NCBI GenBank assembly: GCA_963779225.1
Contig: CAVZWW010000001.1
Location: forward strand, 1 to 64,000
Source: CAVPCZ01 sp963779225
Lineage (GTDB): Bacteria > Bacteroidota > Ignavibacteria > UBA10030 > UBA6906
Length of the DNA: 64,000 nucleotides
Direction: 5' to 3'
The notes under the pieces are model-generated. The model searched no databases, was not told the origin of the DNA, and saw only the letters and a program-made list of their open reading frames with translations. This document shows, in pieces, positions 34,158-43,212 of this stretch. Numbering within the stretch: the stretch's first letter is position 1; each line of letters opens with the position of its first letter. The translations under genes were made by a program, and so were the position numbers.

Positions 34158-35224
34158 GAGATCCTGTCCGCTCCGTCGTGCACCCGTCCCATCTCCAGAT
34201 TGAGAAGCCACTTTTTGCGCCACACCCCTCCGCCATATCCTCCGAGTTTTCCATCCTTGTTGACCACGCGGTGACAGGGGATCACGATGCCGATCCGGTT
34301 GAGGCCGTTGGCGTGACCCACGGCACGCTGTCCGCGGGGTACACCGATGCGGCGGGCCAGACCTTCGTACGATAGCGTGGTACCGTAGGGAATGCCGAGC
34401 AGGCCTTTCCACACGCGGCGCTGGAATTCGCTGCCCGGGAATTCCAGCGGCACGGTAAACACCTGTAGCGATCCCGAAAAGTATCGCTCCAGCTCCCCGC
34501 GAAGTTGTTTCAGGACGACGTTGTTCCCGGGCACCATCACGCGTCCGAAGATGCGTCCGAGCGTGCGCAATTGAGCCTCCAGCATCCGTCTGTCGGTGAA
34601 TTCCAGGAGTACAAGGTTCTTCTCTGTCGCCCCTGCGATGAGCGGACCAAGAGGACTCTCGATCCAGGTGACCATGATGCATTCTGTCGCGTTCGCTTTG
34701 CCCGGTGGCGTGCCGAACGTTCTGGTGAATGCTTCCCGGAATCCGCTGTGTGATTCATAACCGTGATCCAGCGTGACGTTATCCAGCCTCGCTCCCCGGC
34801 GGATCTGCTCGAATGCCTTGCCGAGGCGTCGTCCGCGGCAGTACGCCTGGAAGGTCATTCCGTAGTGTGCCTTGAAAAACCTCCTGGCCCGTGCGGGGTC
34901 GATCTTCAGTTTTCTGAGAAGCGCATCGCTGAATCGCCGATCTGGCGAACGCTCGATTGTTGCGAGGAGGGTCTCCACCCATTCCGGCGGCTGACCGGGA
35001 GCGAGCAAGGGCGTGCAGCGCTTGCACGGGCGGTAGCCGGCAAAGACTGCTTCGCGGGCGCTGGCGAAGAAGTCGACGTTGCGCGCAAGCGGCTTGCGCG
35101 CACCGCAGGAAGGGCGGCAGAAGATGCCTGTGGTCCGGACGCCAAGATAGAAGATGCCGTCGTATGTGGCATCGCTTTTCCTGTACGCCTGCACCATCTC
35201 CGGAAGCGGGGGAAGGATCTTCAT
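34139..35224 (-). CDS. ada: Bifunctional DNA alkylation-repair protein and activator Ada
   Basis: A protein of 361 residues (E. coli Ada has 354); AAAAAGGA precedes the start at 35224. Cys36, Cys40, Cys67 and Cys70 (GIFCRPSCGARKP, YRPCKRC) form the zinc site that takes methyl groups from phosphotriesters. An AraC-type helix-turn-helix follows (FFKAHYGMTFQAYCRGRRLG, DHGYESHSGFREAFTRTFG). The C-terminal methyltransferase domain ends with VIPCHRVV; Cys317 accepts the methyl of O6-methylguanine. Methylation of the N-terminal site usually turns Ada into an activator of its own gene. Confidence 0.95.
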   Translation of the reverse strand: MKILPPLPEMVQAYRKSDATYDGIFYLGVRTTGIFCRPSCGARKPLARNVDFFASAREAVFAGYRPCKRCTPLLAPGQPPEWVETLLATIERSPDRRFSDALLRKLKIDPARARRFFKAHYGMTFQAYCRGRRLGKAFEQIRRGARLDNVTLDHGYESHSGFREAFTRTFGTPPGKANATECIMVTWIESPLGPLIAGATEKNLVLLEFTDRRMLEAQLRTLGRIFGRVMVPGNNVVLKQLRGELERYFSGSLQVFTVPLEFPGSEFQRRVWKGLLGIPYGTTLSYEGLARRIGVPRGQRAVGHANGLNRIGIVIPCHRVVNKDGKLGGYGGGVWRKKWLLNLEMGRVHDGADRISYLQNP

Positions 35225-35610
35225 CGGGAATTCCTTTTTCTCCGGGGGCCGGACAGGATGCCGGGTCCGGTGAATCTTGCCGTTGTACCCCATCTGCCAC
35301 GCACACGGTGTTTCAGCCGCAGGCCGACCGCAGAAAATGCGGGCAGGGTATCTCAGGGGTGCCGGCCATATCGGGTGGCGCGGCCTCTCCACAATACGTG
35401 AACCTCAAGTGGAATGCCACCGAAAAATCAACACTGATGTGCCGGAGGACGTCAACCGTTTTGTGCCCGCGCGTGTCCAATGGATACATCTGCTCCCGCC
35501 GCGCAGTTCACCCGCTGCATCAAGTGCGAGCTTCTTTATTGTTTCCGTCATTTTTCGTATTATTAATGCTTGAATAACAGTCACGTTCCCCGCATCACCC
35601 CGGAGGTCGC
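35225..35610. other. Intergenic region upstream of moxR
   Basis: About 385 bases between the divergent ada and moxR genes with no gene seen. An AT-rich stretch at 35530-35575 is the likely promoter zone for the Bat operon. Confidence 0.45.
35536..35563 (+). promoter_or_regulatory. Candidate promoter of the moxR-bat operon
   Basis: TTATTG and TATTAT are 16 bases apart in an otherwise GC-rich area, about 48 bases before the moxR start. The -10 matches five of six consensus bases; the -35 is weak. Confidence 0.3.
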
Positions 35611-36600
35611 ATGGCGTTCGATATCAAGGCCATAAATGAGAAAATCCAGCGCGAGAGCGCGTTTGTGGATCAGCTCCAGATGGAAATCGGAAAGGTGATT
35701 ATCGGCCAGAAATACATGGTCGAACGCCTTCTGGTGGGACTTCTTTCCAACGGCCACATTCTGCTGGAAGGTGTCCCGGGGCTCGCAAAAACCCTGAGCG
35801 TGAAGACCCTTGCCTCCGCCATTCAGGCAAAGTTCCAGCGCATCCAGTTCACCCCCGACCTTCTCCCGGCCGACCTTGTCGGCACCATGATCTTCAATCA
35901 GAAGGACGCCTCCTTCCAGACCCGGAAGGGTCCGATTTTCGCCAACTTCATTCTGGCGGACGAAATCAACCGCTCGCCTGCCAAGGTTCAGAGCGCATTG
36001 CTCGAGGCGATGCAGGAACGCCAGGTGACCATCGGGGAACAGACCTTCAAGCTCCCCGAGCCCTTCCTGGTTCTTGCCACGCAGAACCCGATCGAACAGG
36101 AGGGGACCTACCCTCTCCCCGAAGCGCAGGTGGACCGGTTCATGCTGAAGGTAAAGATCGGCTATCCTTCGAAGGAGGAGGAGTTGCTGATCATGCGTGC
36201 GAACGTGAACGACACAGCCGGAACAGTGAATACCGTGGTGAATCCGGCGGATATCCTCCGCGCGCGCGGGGTGGTGGGTGAGATCTATATGGACGAGAAG
36301 ATCGAGAAGTACATTCTGGATATCGTCTTTGCCACACGGAACCCGAAACAGTACAACCTGACGAATCTGGCCGAGCTTATCAGTTATGGGGCATCCCCGC
36401 GTGCTTCGATAAATCTTGCGATCGGCGCCAAGGCCTATGCGTTTATCAAACGACGTGGCTACGTGATCCCCGAAGATGTTCGGGCGATCTGTCTCGATGT
36501 GATGCGTCACCGCGTGGCTGTCACCTATGAAGCCGAAGCCGAGGAAGTCACTTCAGAACAGGTCGTGCAGGAAGTCCTGAACAAAATCGAGGTACCTTGA
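35611..36600 (+). CDS. moxR: MoxR-family AAA+ ATPase
   Basis: A protein of 329 residues with CCGGAGG before the start. Walker A is GVPGLAKT, Walker B FILADEINRSPAKVQSALL; then MQERQVTIGEQTFKLPEPF, LATQNPIEQEGTYPLPEAQ and DRFMLKV are MoxR signatures. MoxR ATPases act as chaperones for the von Willebrand-factor proteins encoded with them. It heads the Bat operon. Confidence 0.95.
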   Translation: MAFDIKAINEKIQRESAFVDQLQMEIGKVIIGQKYMVERLLVGLLSNGHILLEGVPGLAKTLSVKTLASAIQAKFQRIQFTPDLLPADLVGTMIFNQKDASFQTRKGPIFANFILADEINRSPAKVQSALLEAMQERQVTIGEQTFKLPEPFLVLATQNPIEQEGTYPLPEAQVDRFMLKVKIGYPSKEEELLIMRANVNDTAGTVNTVVNPADILRARGVVGEIYMDEKIEKYILDIVFATRNPKQYNLTNLAELISYGASPRASINLAIGAKAYAFIKRRGYVIPEDVRAICLDVMRHRVAVTYEAEAEEVTSEQVVQEVLNKIEVP

Positions 36601-36607
36601 AATTTTA

Positions 36608-36728
36608 CGCAAAGGCGCCACAAGAGATTCCGTGCAGACGTGAGAGCTGGAGACCCTGTGATTGTCGGGTTGAGTCGTTAGAAAAGGTACTGGCGGTGCA
36701 AATGAAACAGGTTTCTGGCGCCTTTGCG
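36608..36728. repeat. Inverted-repeat element inserted between moxR and the DUF58 gene
   Basis: CGCAAAGGCGCCA at 36608-36620 is the exact reverse complement of TGGCGCCTTTGCG at 36716-36728, giving a 121-bp unit with 13-bp perfect ends and no gene. The end sequence resembles the widespread intergenic CTTTGCGCCTTAGCG type of repeat. It starts eight bases after the moxR stop and ends 23 bases before the TTG start of the next gene, where all other operon junctions are overlaps or a few bases. Confidence 0.65.
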
Positions 36729-36751
36729 CCTTAGCGCGAGACAACAAGCCC

Positions 36752-37627
36752 TTGGATACCCGAGATCTCCTTAAGAAAGTCCGGCAGATCGAGATCAAGA
36801 CCCGCGGTCTGGTCAACCAGGTCTTCTCCGGCGAATACCACTCCGTCTTCAAAGGCCGGGGCATGGAGTTCTCCGAGGTCCGTGAGTACCAGTACGGCGA
36901 CGATATCCGGAGCATCGACTGGAACGTTTCGGCGAGGCTGAATCATCCCTTCGTCAAGATTTTCGAAGAAGAACGCGAACTGACGGTTATGCTCCTGGTC
37001 GACTTCAGCCGTTCCGGGAGTTTCGGCACGGTGTCGGCGACCAAGAACGACATTGCCGCGGAAATTTGCGCGGTGCTCGCGTTCTCCGCCATCAAAAACA
37101 ACGACAAAGTCGGTCTCATCCTGTTCACCGACCGGATTGAAAAGTTCGTCCCGCCCAAGAAGGGGCGGGCCCATATTCTCCGCATCATCAGGGAGCTGAT
37201 CTCGTTCGAGGCGACCGGAACCGGCACGAGCATCCGGCAGGCACTCGAGTATTTCAACCACGTTCACAAGAAGCGAACGATCGCCTTTCTTATTTCCGAT
37301 TTCATCGACGACGGCTTCGATCAGATTCTCCGGATCATCAGCCGGAAACATGACGTTATTGCAGTGGAGGTTTCCGATCCGCGTGAGGAGACGCTCCCGA
37401 ACTCAGGGCTGATCAAGCTCCGTGACGCGGAGACCGGCCGCGACCGTTGGGTGGACTCCGGGGACGACCGTCTCCGGGCCGCGTTTCTGCACTACTGGCA
37501 CCAGAGGCGCACGGACCGGCGCAATCTGTTTATCCGCAGCAAGGTGGACTCCATCCCCATCCGTATTGACCGGCCGTACATCAAACCGATTGTGGATTTC
37601 TTCAAAATGCGGGAGAGGCGGCTGTGA
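36752..37627 (+). CDS. DUF58 protein of the Bat operon
   Basis: A protein of 291 residues. The start is TTG at 36752 (LDTRDLLKKVRQIEIKTRGL); no ATG or Shine-Dalgarno is nearby. DUF58 features are VFSGEYHSVFKGRGMEFSEV, REYQYGDDIRSIDWNVSAR and a von Willebrand-like MLLVDFSRSGSFG metal site. It is a soluble partner in MoxR/Bat systems, thought to help assemble or maintain envelope proteins. The unusual start may reflect the repeat just upstream. Confidence 0.88.
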   Translation: MDTRDLLKKVRQIEIKTRGLVNQVFSGEYHSVFKGRGMEFSEVREYQYGDDIRSIDWNVSARLNHPFVKIFEEERELTVMLLVDFSRSGSFGTVSATKNDIAAEICAVLAFSAIKNNDKVGLILFTDRIEKFVPPKKGRAHILRIIRELISFEATGTGTSIRQALEYFNHVHKKRTIAFLISDFIDDGFDQILRIISRKHDVIAVEVSDPREETLPNSGLIKLRDAETGRDRWVDSGDDRLRAAFLHYWHQRRTDRRNLFIRSKVDSIPIRIDRPYIKPIVDFFKMRERRL

Positions 37628-38607
37628 GGGACGCCCGCTCACACACCGCCCCGCGCCGGCATGTTCTGACCGTGCTCGCACTGATCCTGGCCGTATCCGC
37701 GGGACAGTCTCAGGAGCTGGGCGCGCGCGCGCGTGTGGATTCGTCGGTCTACCTCGTCGGCGACCGGATCACGGTTCACGTGGACCTCCGGCACACCAGA
37801 GGCCTCACGATACAACCGCTGGCGTCGGATTCCGTAGGCGGATTCACCCTGCTGGGACGGACGCCGCTGCAGTCGACGACGGACACCACCGGCACGATCG
37901 ACTTCGTTCTCGCCCGGTATGATTCGGGGGATGCTGTTGTCCCTCCGATCCCCTTCATGTATTTCGTCGGCGGGGACACCGCATCCCGTGTGGCACTTAC
38001 CAACCAGCTCCGGGTCACCATTACCACCGTTCCACTGGACACGACAGGCGAGATCAGAGATGTCAAGCCGCCGTTCTCCATTCCGATCTCCCTCGAAGAA
38101 ATCGCTCTCTATGCCGGCCTCGCACTCCTTACGGCGGCGGTTGCCTTCTTCGGCTACCGGTTCTGGAAGAAACGCCGCGCCCGGCGGAAAGGAGAGGTGT
38201 ATGTCCCCCCCTCCCGTCCGGCGCACGCCGTCGCGATGGAAGAGCTCGCACTGCTCAAGGAGAAGCAGCTCTGGCAACGGGGTCTGGTCAAGCAGTACTA
38301 TTCCGAGCTCACGGAAGTTCTCCGCCGGTATTTCGAAAATCGTTACCGTCTTCCCGCGCTGGAGGAAACGACCGACGAAATTGTGGCCGGGCTCTCCCGG
38401 CAGGCCATCGACGGCTCTGCTGTCGCATCCGCGGAATCGATTTTGCGCCGGGCGGATCTGGTGAAGTTTGCGAAGTATCAACCGGTGATGGCCGATCATG
38501 AGGACTCGCTCGCGGGGGTGTACCGCATTGTGGATCAGACCAGGGTGGCCGAGATGACCCCGGTGCACGCGCAGGAAGTGAAAGGACAGGCCGATGTGGA
38601 ATCCTAA
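37624..38607 (+). CDS. Bat operon membrane protein (BatD/DUF4381-like)
   Basis: A protein of 327 residues from GTG 37624, overlapping the DUF58 stop. It has a signal peptide (VLTVLALILAVSAGQSQ), a beta-sandwich exported domain (about 30-140; VYLVGDRITVHVDLRHTRGL), one membrane segment (IALYAGLALLTAAVAFFGYR), then a cytoplasmic helical tail (LVKQYYSELTEVLRRYFENR, RYRLPALEETTDEIVAGLSR). This matches the tail segment of DUF4381/BatD-type proteins. The exact family name is uncertain; operon membership is secure. Confidence 0.75.
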   Translation: MRDARSHTAPRRHVLTVLALILAVSAGQSQELGARARVDSSVYLVGDRITVHVDLRHTRGLTIQPLASDSVGGFTLLGRTPLQSTTDTTGTIDFVLARYDSGDAVVPPIPFMYFVGGDTASRVALTNQLRVTITTVPLDTTGEIRDVKPPFSIPISLEEIALYAGLALLTAAVAFFGYRFWKKRRARRKGEVYVPPSRPAHAVAMEELALLKEKQLWQRGLVKQYYSELTEVLRRYFENRYRLPALEETTDEIVAGLSRQAIDGSAVASAESILRRADLVKFAKYQPVMADHEDSLAGVYRIVDQTRVAEMTPVHAQEVKGQADVES

Positions 38608-39592
38608 TACCACATTCGCCAATCCGGAGTTCCTGTGGGGACTCCTCCTCCTTCCTCTTCTGGCGTTCTGGTATTTCCGGCGTCAGCGGCAGACAACCAG
38701 CGATGTCCGGTATTCAACGCTGCGCCCTTTTGACCCCCTGCGTCCGACATGGCGTGAGCGTGTGCGTCACCTGCCGGCGGCCCTCCGGCTGCTTGCCATT
38801 ACCGCGCTGGTTGTCGCCCTGGCACGGCCGCAGCTGACATCGCAGGGCGAAAACATGTACACCGAGGGGATCGATATCGCCCTGCTGCTGGATATCTCCG
38901 GCAGCATGCTCGCGGAGGATTTTCAGCCGAACAGGATACAGGCTGCAAAGGAGGTCGCCCAGAATTTCGTCGACGGGCGGACCAACGACCGGATCGGACT
39001 CGTGATATTTGCCGGACAGAGTTTCACCCAGTGCCCGATGACTCTCGACTACCGCGTGTTGAAGAACCTCCTGCGGCAGGTGAAACCGGGCGTCGTGGAA
39101 GACGGGACGGCGATCGGGATGGCCATTGCGCAGGGTGTGAACCGCCTGAAGGACAGTCATGCAAAAAGCAAGGTGATGATTCTCCTGACAGACGGAGTGA
39201 ACAACCGGGGGGAGATTGATCCCATAACCGCAGCGCAGATCGCCCAGTCGTTCGGGATCCGGATTTACACGGTCGGCGTGGGTACCGTCGGCGAAGCGCC
39301 CTATCCCGTGCAGACGCCGTTCGGGATTCGTTATCAGAATGTCCCGGTGGACGTGGATGAAAAGACACTGAAGGCTATCGCCGAAATGACGGGGGCGGAA
39401 TTCTTCCGGGCGACGAACAACCGTGCCCTCAAAGAAATCTATGCACAGATTGACAAGCTGGAAAAGACCAGGATTGAAGTGAAATCCTACCGGTCCTATA
39501 CAGAGGTCTTCTACCCGTGGGCATGGCTCGCCCTGGGATTGCTCGTTTTCGAAATGGCCGTTGCCGGCGGCGTATTAAGGAAACTGCCGTAA
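38594..39592 (+). CDS. batA: Von Willebrand factor type A membrane protein BatA
   Basis: A protein of 332 residues, overlapping the previous gene by 14 bases. Membrane segments sit near residues 10-27 and 55-75 and at the C-terminus (WAWLALGLLVFEMAVAGGVL). The periplasmic VWA domain has the metal motif ALLLDISGSMLAEDF (DxSxS) and MILLTDGVNNRGEID. BatA proteins of the Bacteroides aerotolerance operon are thought to form an envelope complex with BatB. Confidence 0.93.
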   Translation: MWNPNTTFANPEFLWGLLLLPLLAFWYFRRQRQTTSDVRYSTLRPFDPLRPTWRERVRHLPAALRLLAITALVVALARPQLTSQGENMYTEGIDIALLLDISGSMLAEDFQPNRIQAAKEVAQNFVDGRTNDRIGLVIFAGQSFTQCPMTLDYRVLKNLLRQVKPGVVEDGTAIGMAIAQGVNRLKDSHAKSKVMILLTDGVNNRGEIDPITAAQIAQSFGIRIYTVGVGTVGEAPYPVQTPFGIRYQNVPVDVDEKTLKAIAEMTGAEFFRATNNRALKEIYAQIDKLEKTRIEVKSYRSYTEVFYPWAWLALGLLVFEMAVAGGVLRKLP

Positions 39593-40644
39593 TGCTCCGC
39601 TTTGTCAATATCGATACCCTCTGGGTACTTGCCGCCGTGCCGGTGCTGGTCGTTCTGGCATGGTTCCTTCGCCGTGCGCGCAGGCGCGCCATGAACCGGT
39701 TCGCATCGCCGGGCATGATGGCGCGCCTTGCCCCGCATGCGAGTTCCGTGAAACGAACAGTCAAGTTCTTCCTTCTGCTGCTTGCCCTGGTCCTGATGAT
39801 TGCCGGGCTGGCGAATCTCCAGATCGGCACGCGGCTGGAAGAAGTGAAACAGGAGGGTGTGGATATCTTTATCGCCATGGATCTGTCGTTGAGCATGAAA
39901 GCCGAAGACATCAAGCCCAACAGGCTCGAGAAAGCAAAACTCGAGATCCGGAATCTGATCGGCCGGCTCGGAGGAGATCGCATCGGCCTGGTCGTATTCG
40001 CAGGCGAAGCCTACACCCAGTTCCCGTTGACCACCGACTACAGTGCTGCAAACCTCTTCCTGGATGTTCTCGATGTGGACGCGGTGGCGCTCCCCGGTAC
40101 GGCGATCGGCTCGGCGATTGAACGCGCGCTCGAATCGTTCGACTTCAAAGAACAGACAGCAAAGGTGATTGTCGTGATTACCGACGGAGAGAATAACGAG
40201 GGGGACGCCATCGGTGCGGCAGAGGAAGCCGCAGGCAAGGGTGTGCTGATCTACACGATCGGGATGGGTTCGCCCGCCGGTGCACCCATTCCTCTCTACA
40301 GCTCATCCGGGCAGCAAACGGATTTCAAGAGGGACCGCGTCGGCAATGTGGTGCTCTCAAAACTGGACGAGGCGAGCCTGGAGAAGATCGCGGCGATCGG
40401 GAACGGGAAGTACTTTCTGGGCACCACCTCGCAGGACGAACTGGATGCGATCTACAAAGACGTCAGCGCTTTGCAGAAGAGGGAGTTCGGCGTCAAGCAG
40501 TTCACCGATTACGAAGACCGGTTCCAGTGGTTCCTTACCCCGGCGCTGTTGCTGTTGCTTGCGGAGTTCCTCCTCTCGGAAAACAAAAACCGCCGTTTCT
40601 CGCTGGCGAATTTGATGCGCCAGGGGGAGCAGAAGGCAGCATGA
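39592..40644 (+). CDS. batB: Von Willebrand factor type A membrane protein BatB
   Basis: A protein of 350 residues whose ATG shares the last base of the batA stop (TAATG). N-terminal membrane segments (LWVLAAVPVLVVLAWFL, FFLLLLALVLMIAGL) are followed by a VWA domain with FIAMDLSLSMKAEDI, where the MIDAS reads DLSLS, and IVVITDGENNEGDA. A last membrane segment is at WFLTPALLLLLAEFLL. It is a paralogue of BatA and probable complex partner. Confidence 0.93.
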   Translation: MLRFVNIDTLWVLAAVPVLVVLAWFLRRARRRAMNRFASPGMMARLAPHASSVKRTVKFFLLLLALVLMIAGLANLQIGTRLEEVKQEGVDIFIAMDLSLSMKAEDIKPNRLEKAKLEIRNLIGRLGGDRIGLVVFAGEAYTQFPLTTDYSAANLFLDVLDVDAVALPGTAIGSAIERALESFDFKEQTAKVIVVITDGENNEGDAIGAAEEAAGKGVLIYTIGMGSPAGAPIPLYSSSGQQTDFKRDRVGNVVLSKLDEASLEKIAAIGNGKYFLGTTSQDELDAIYKDVSALQKREFGVKQFTDYEDRFQWFLTPALLLLLAEFLLSENKNRRFSLANLMRQGEQKAA

Positions 40645-41354
40645 GAACATCTCTTGTCTTAATAGCGCTCATCGGCGCATGGGTATCCGCGGCTCCGGGC
40701 CAATCCGTCCGATCGCTTGTCAACGGGGGGAACGATCTGTACAAGGATCAGAAGTACACCGACGCGGAAGTGAACTACCGGAAAGCGCTGGAGAAGGAAC
40801 AACAGCTTCTGGAAGGCCACTTCAACCTGGGTAATGCCCTGTACAAGCAGGGGAAATTCGGAGAGGCGGCAAAAGAGTACGAAAACGCCCTCCAGCGAAC
40901 CGACAAGGCGCGGGTGCGTGCGGATGCCTACTACAATATCGGCAACGCGTTGATGAAGGGACAGGACTACCAGAGCGCCATAAAGGCGTACATCGAGGCC
41001 CTCAGGCGGAATCCCGACGATGCCGAGGCAAAACACAATCTCTCCTATGCTCTCCGGATGCTCCAGCAGCAACAGCAGCAGCAGAAGCAACAGAACAAAA
41101 ACGACAAACAGCAGCAGAACAAGAATAAGGACCAGCAACAGCAACAGCAGAAAAAGAATCAACAACAGAACCAGCAACAGAATCAGCAACAACAGAACCA
41201 GCAACAACAACAGCAGGCGCAGCGCAAGGACCGGCAGATGTCCAGGGCCGACGCCGAGCGCATCCTCGAAGTGCTGAAGAACAATGAGCGGGAAGTGCAG
41301 AAAAAACTCCGGGCCCGTCAGGCCGTCCGCCCGCGGGGCGAAAAGGATTGGTGA
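40641..41354 (+). CDS. batC: TPR protein BatC with a long Gln/Asn tract
   Basis: A protein of 237 residues; ATGA overlap with batB. A signal peptide (LVLIALIGAWVSAAPGQS) precedes three TPR units (residues about 25-135: AEVNYRKALEKEQQL, GHFNLGNALYKQGKFGEAA, AYYNIGNALMKGQDYQSAI). Residues 142-193 are almost only Gln, Asn and Lys, encoded by mixed CAG/CAA codons. A charged helix ends the protein (RADAERILEVLKNNEREVQK). The low-complexity tract links the TPRs to the tail and is typical in kind, though long, for BatC. Confidence 0.9.
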   Translation: MRTSLVLIALIGAWVSAAPGQSVRSLVNGGNDLYKDQKYTDAEVNYRKALEKEQQLLEGHFNLGNALYKQGKFGEAAKEYENALQRTDKARVRADAYYNIGNALMKGQDYQSAIKAYIEALRRNPDDAEAKHNLSYALRMLQQQQQQQKQQNKNDKQQQNKNKDQQQQQQKKNQQQNQQQNQQQQNQQQQQQAQRKDRQMSRADAERILEVLKNNEREVQKKLRARQAVRPRGEKDW

Positions 41355-41355
41355 G

Positions 41356-43212
41356 ATGAACATGCTGACTATTACCGGGATCCGGCGCGCCGCGGCTCAA
41401 GTCCTGATGGCCATCGCATTACCGGTCTATGCGCAGAACGCGTCGTTCGTGGCAACCGTCGACCGTTCTCCCGTAGGGTTGGGTGAACAGTTCACTCTTT
41501 CGCTGACCCTCTCCGGTTCAGCACTGGGTGGGGGGAAAAATCTGCAACTGCCTGATCTGAGCAAATTCCGTGTCATGTCGGGTCCTAACCAGTCCACCAG
41601 CATGCAGATCATCAACGGCGCAGTTTCATCATCTGTCACGTACAGCTTTGCACTTCAACCGAAAGAGATCGGCACATTCACCATCGGTCCTGCATCCATA
41701 GAGGAGGGAGGGACGGTCCAGAAGACGCAGCCGATCAGCGTCCAGGTTGTGAAGGGGGATCCGAGAGCGAACGCTCCATCCGCGCCGGCGGATCAGACAG
41801 TCCAGCTTGGAGATAACCTGTTTCTCCGGGCTGTCGTTGACCGGTCGCATGTGATGCAGGGTGAACAGATCAACCTGGCGTTCAAGTTGTATACCCGTGT
41901 CTCCGTTGTCAACTACGCCGTCTCCAAGAACCCGGCGATGACGGGCTTCTGGAGTGAAGATACGGAAACGCCAAAGAACATCACCCTGACCACGGAAACG
42001 GTCAACGGAAAGTCGTACCGCGTCGGGCTTATAAAGCGCGTTGCGCTTTTCCCGACACAGGCGGGGGTGCTGGACGTCGGCCCGATGGAAGTGCAGGCCA
42101 CGGTCCAGATGCCCTACGGACGATCCAACGATCCGTTCGAATCTTTTTTCCGGGATCCCTTCGGCCGGAACACCACCTACAACGTTTCCAGTGAGGCCAT
42201 CAAGATCCGGGTGGATCCCCTGCCGCCGGGAGCGCCGTCGGACTTCAAGGGAGCGGTGGGCCAGTTTGCGATGAGTGTTGCGGTGGACAAGAAAACCACG
42301 CGGACGAATGAACCGGTCACACTCAAGGTTAACCTCTCCGGCACAGGCAACGTCAAATTGCTGGAAGGCCCGTCGATCGAACTCCCCGCGGATTTCGAGC
42401 AGTACACCCCCAAGTTCTCGGAATCCATCAACAGGCAGAACAACCGGATCAGCGGCAGCAAGACCTTCGAGTATCTGCTGATACCGCGCTATCCGGGCCT
42501 CAAGGTCATCAAGCCCGTGACCATGTCGTACTTCGACCTGGTCAAGAAAGAGTATGTGCGACTGCGTTCACCTCAGATCGAACTGAACGTAGAGCAGGGA
42601 ACCGCCACGGCATCCCCCACAATTTCGGGCGTTGCACGCGAGGATGTCCGCATGCTGAGCCAGGACATCCGGTTCATCAAGCTGACCAATACCTCTTTTG
42701 TGCACGTCGGCGAACGGCCGTTTGCAAGTCCCTTCTTCATCGTGATGGTCCTTCTCCCCATGGTGGGACTGGCCGGGGTATTCGTGTACGTCCGTCAGCG
42801 TCAGGTCGTGATGATGGATCAGGCTGGCTACCGCTATCGAAAAGCGATGAAGGTTGCGCAGAAGGGACTGAAAGAGGCGGAATATCTGCTGAAGGAGAAG
42901 GCGGGGAAAGACGGGGGTCCGTCGTCGAAGCAACGTCTCCGGTTCTACTCCGAGATTTCCCATGCGTTTGCCAAGTACCTGGGGGACAAACTGAATATGC
43001 CGCAGGCCGAGTTCTCTGTGGAATCCGCTTCGGCGGCATTGCGCGACCGGGGGGCGGAGGGAAACCTGGTGCAGGCGATGTGTGGCGTATTGGAGGTGTG
43101 TGATATGGCGCGGTTTGCACCCACGAGCATGGAACTCACCGCCATGCAACGGACCTATGACGAGGCGCGCCGGGTCATTGTCGAACTGGAACGGACACTG
43201 AAAACACGATGA
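41356..43212 (+). CDS. batD: BatD-family oxygen-tolerance protein
   Basis: A protein of 618 residues, with AAAAGGA eight bases before ATG 41356. After a signal peptide (VLMAIALPVYAQ) come repeated beta-sandwich segments characteristic of BatD: ATVDRSPVGLGEQFTLSLTL, SFALQPKEIGTFTIGPASI, YEYLLIPRYPG-like KTFEYLLIPRYPGLKVI. A membrane helix (FIVMVLLPMVGLAGVFVYVR) and a cytoplasmic helical tail (YSEISHAFAKYLGDKLNM) follow. It is exported and membrane-anchored, and presumably interacts with BatA/B. Confidence 0.92.
   Translation: MNMLTITGIRRAAAQVLMAIALPVYAQNASFVATVDRSPVGLGEQFTLSLTLSGSALGGGKNLQLPDLSKFRVMSGPNQSTSMQIINGAVSSSVTYSFALQPKEIGTFTIGPASIEEGGTVQKTQPISVQVVKGDPRANAPSAPADQTVQLGDNLFLRAVVDRSHVMQGEQINLAFKLYTRVSVVNYAVSKNPAMTGFWSEDTETPKNITLTTETVNGKSYRVGLIKRVALFPTQAGVLDVGPMEVQATVQMPYGRSNDPFESFFRDPFGRNTTYNVSSEAIKIRVDPLPPGAPSDFKGAVGQFAMSVAVDKKTTRTNEPVTLKVNLSGTGNVKLLEGPSIELPADFEQYTPKFSESINRQNNRISGSKTFEYLLIPRYPGLKVIKPVTMSYFDLVKKEYVRLRSPQIELNVEQGTATASPTISGVAREDVRMLSQDIRFIKLTNTSFVHVGERPFASPFFIVMVLLPMVGLAGVFVYVRQRQVVMMDQAGYRYRKAMKVAQKGLKEAEYLLKEKAGKDGGPSSKQRLRFYSEISHAFAKYLGDKLNMPQAEFSVESASAALRDRGAEGNLVQAMCGVLEVCDMARFAPTSMELTAMQRTYDEARRVIVELERTLKTR

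Noticed and set aside
35581..36510. 309-codon minus-strand frame opposite moxR
   Set aside because: Shadow of the AAA+ gene.
40659..41363. Leucine/valine-rich minus-strand frame opposite batC
   Set aside because: Arises from the CAG/CAA tract read backwards; not a membrane protein.
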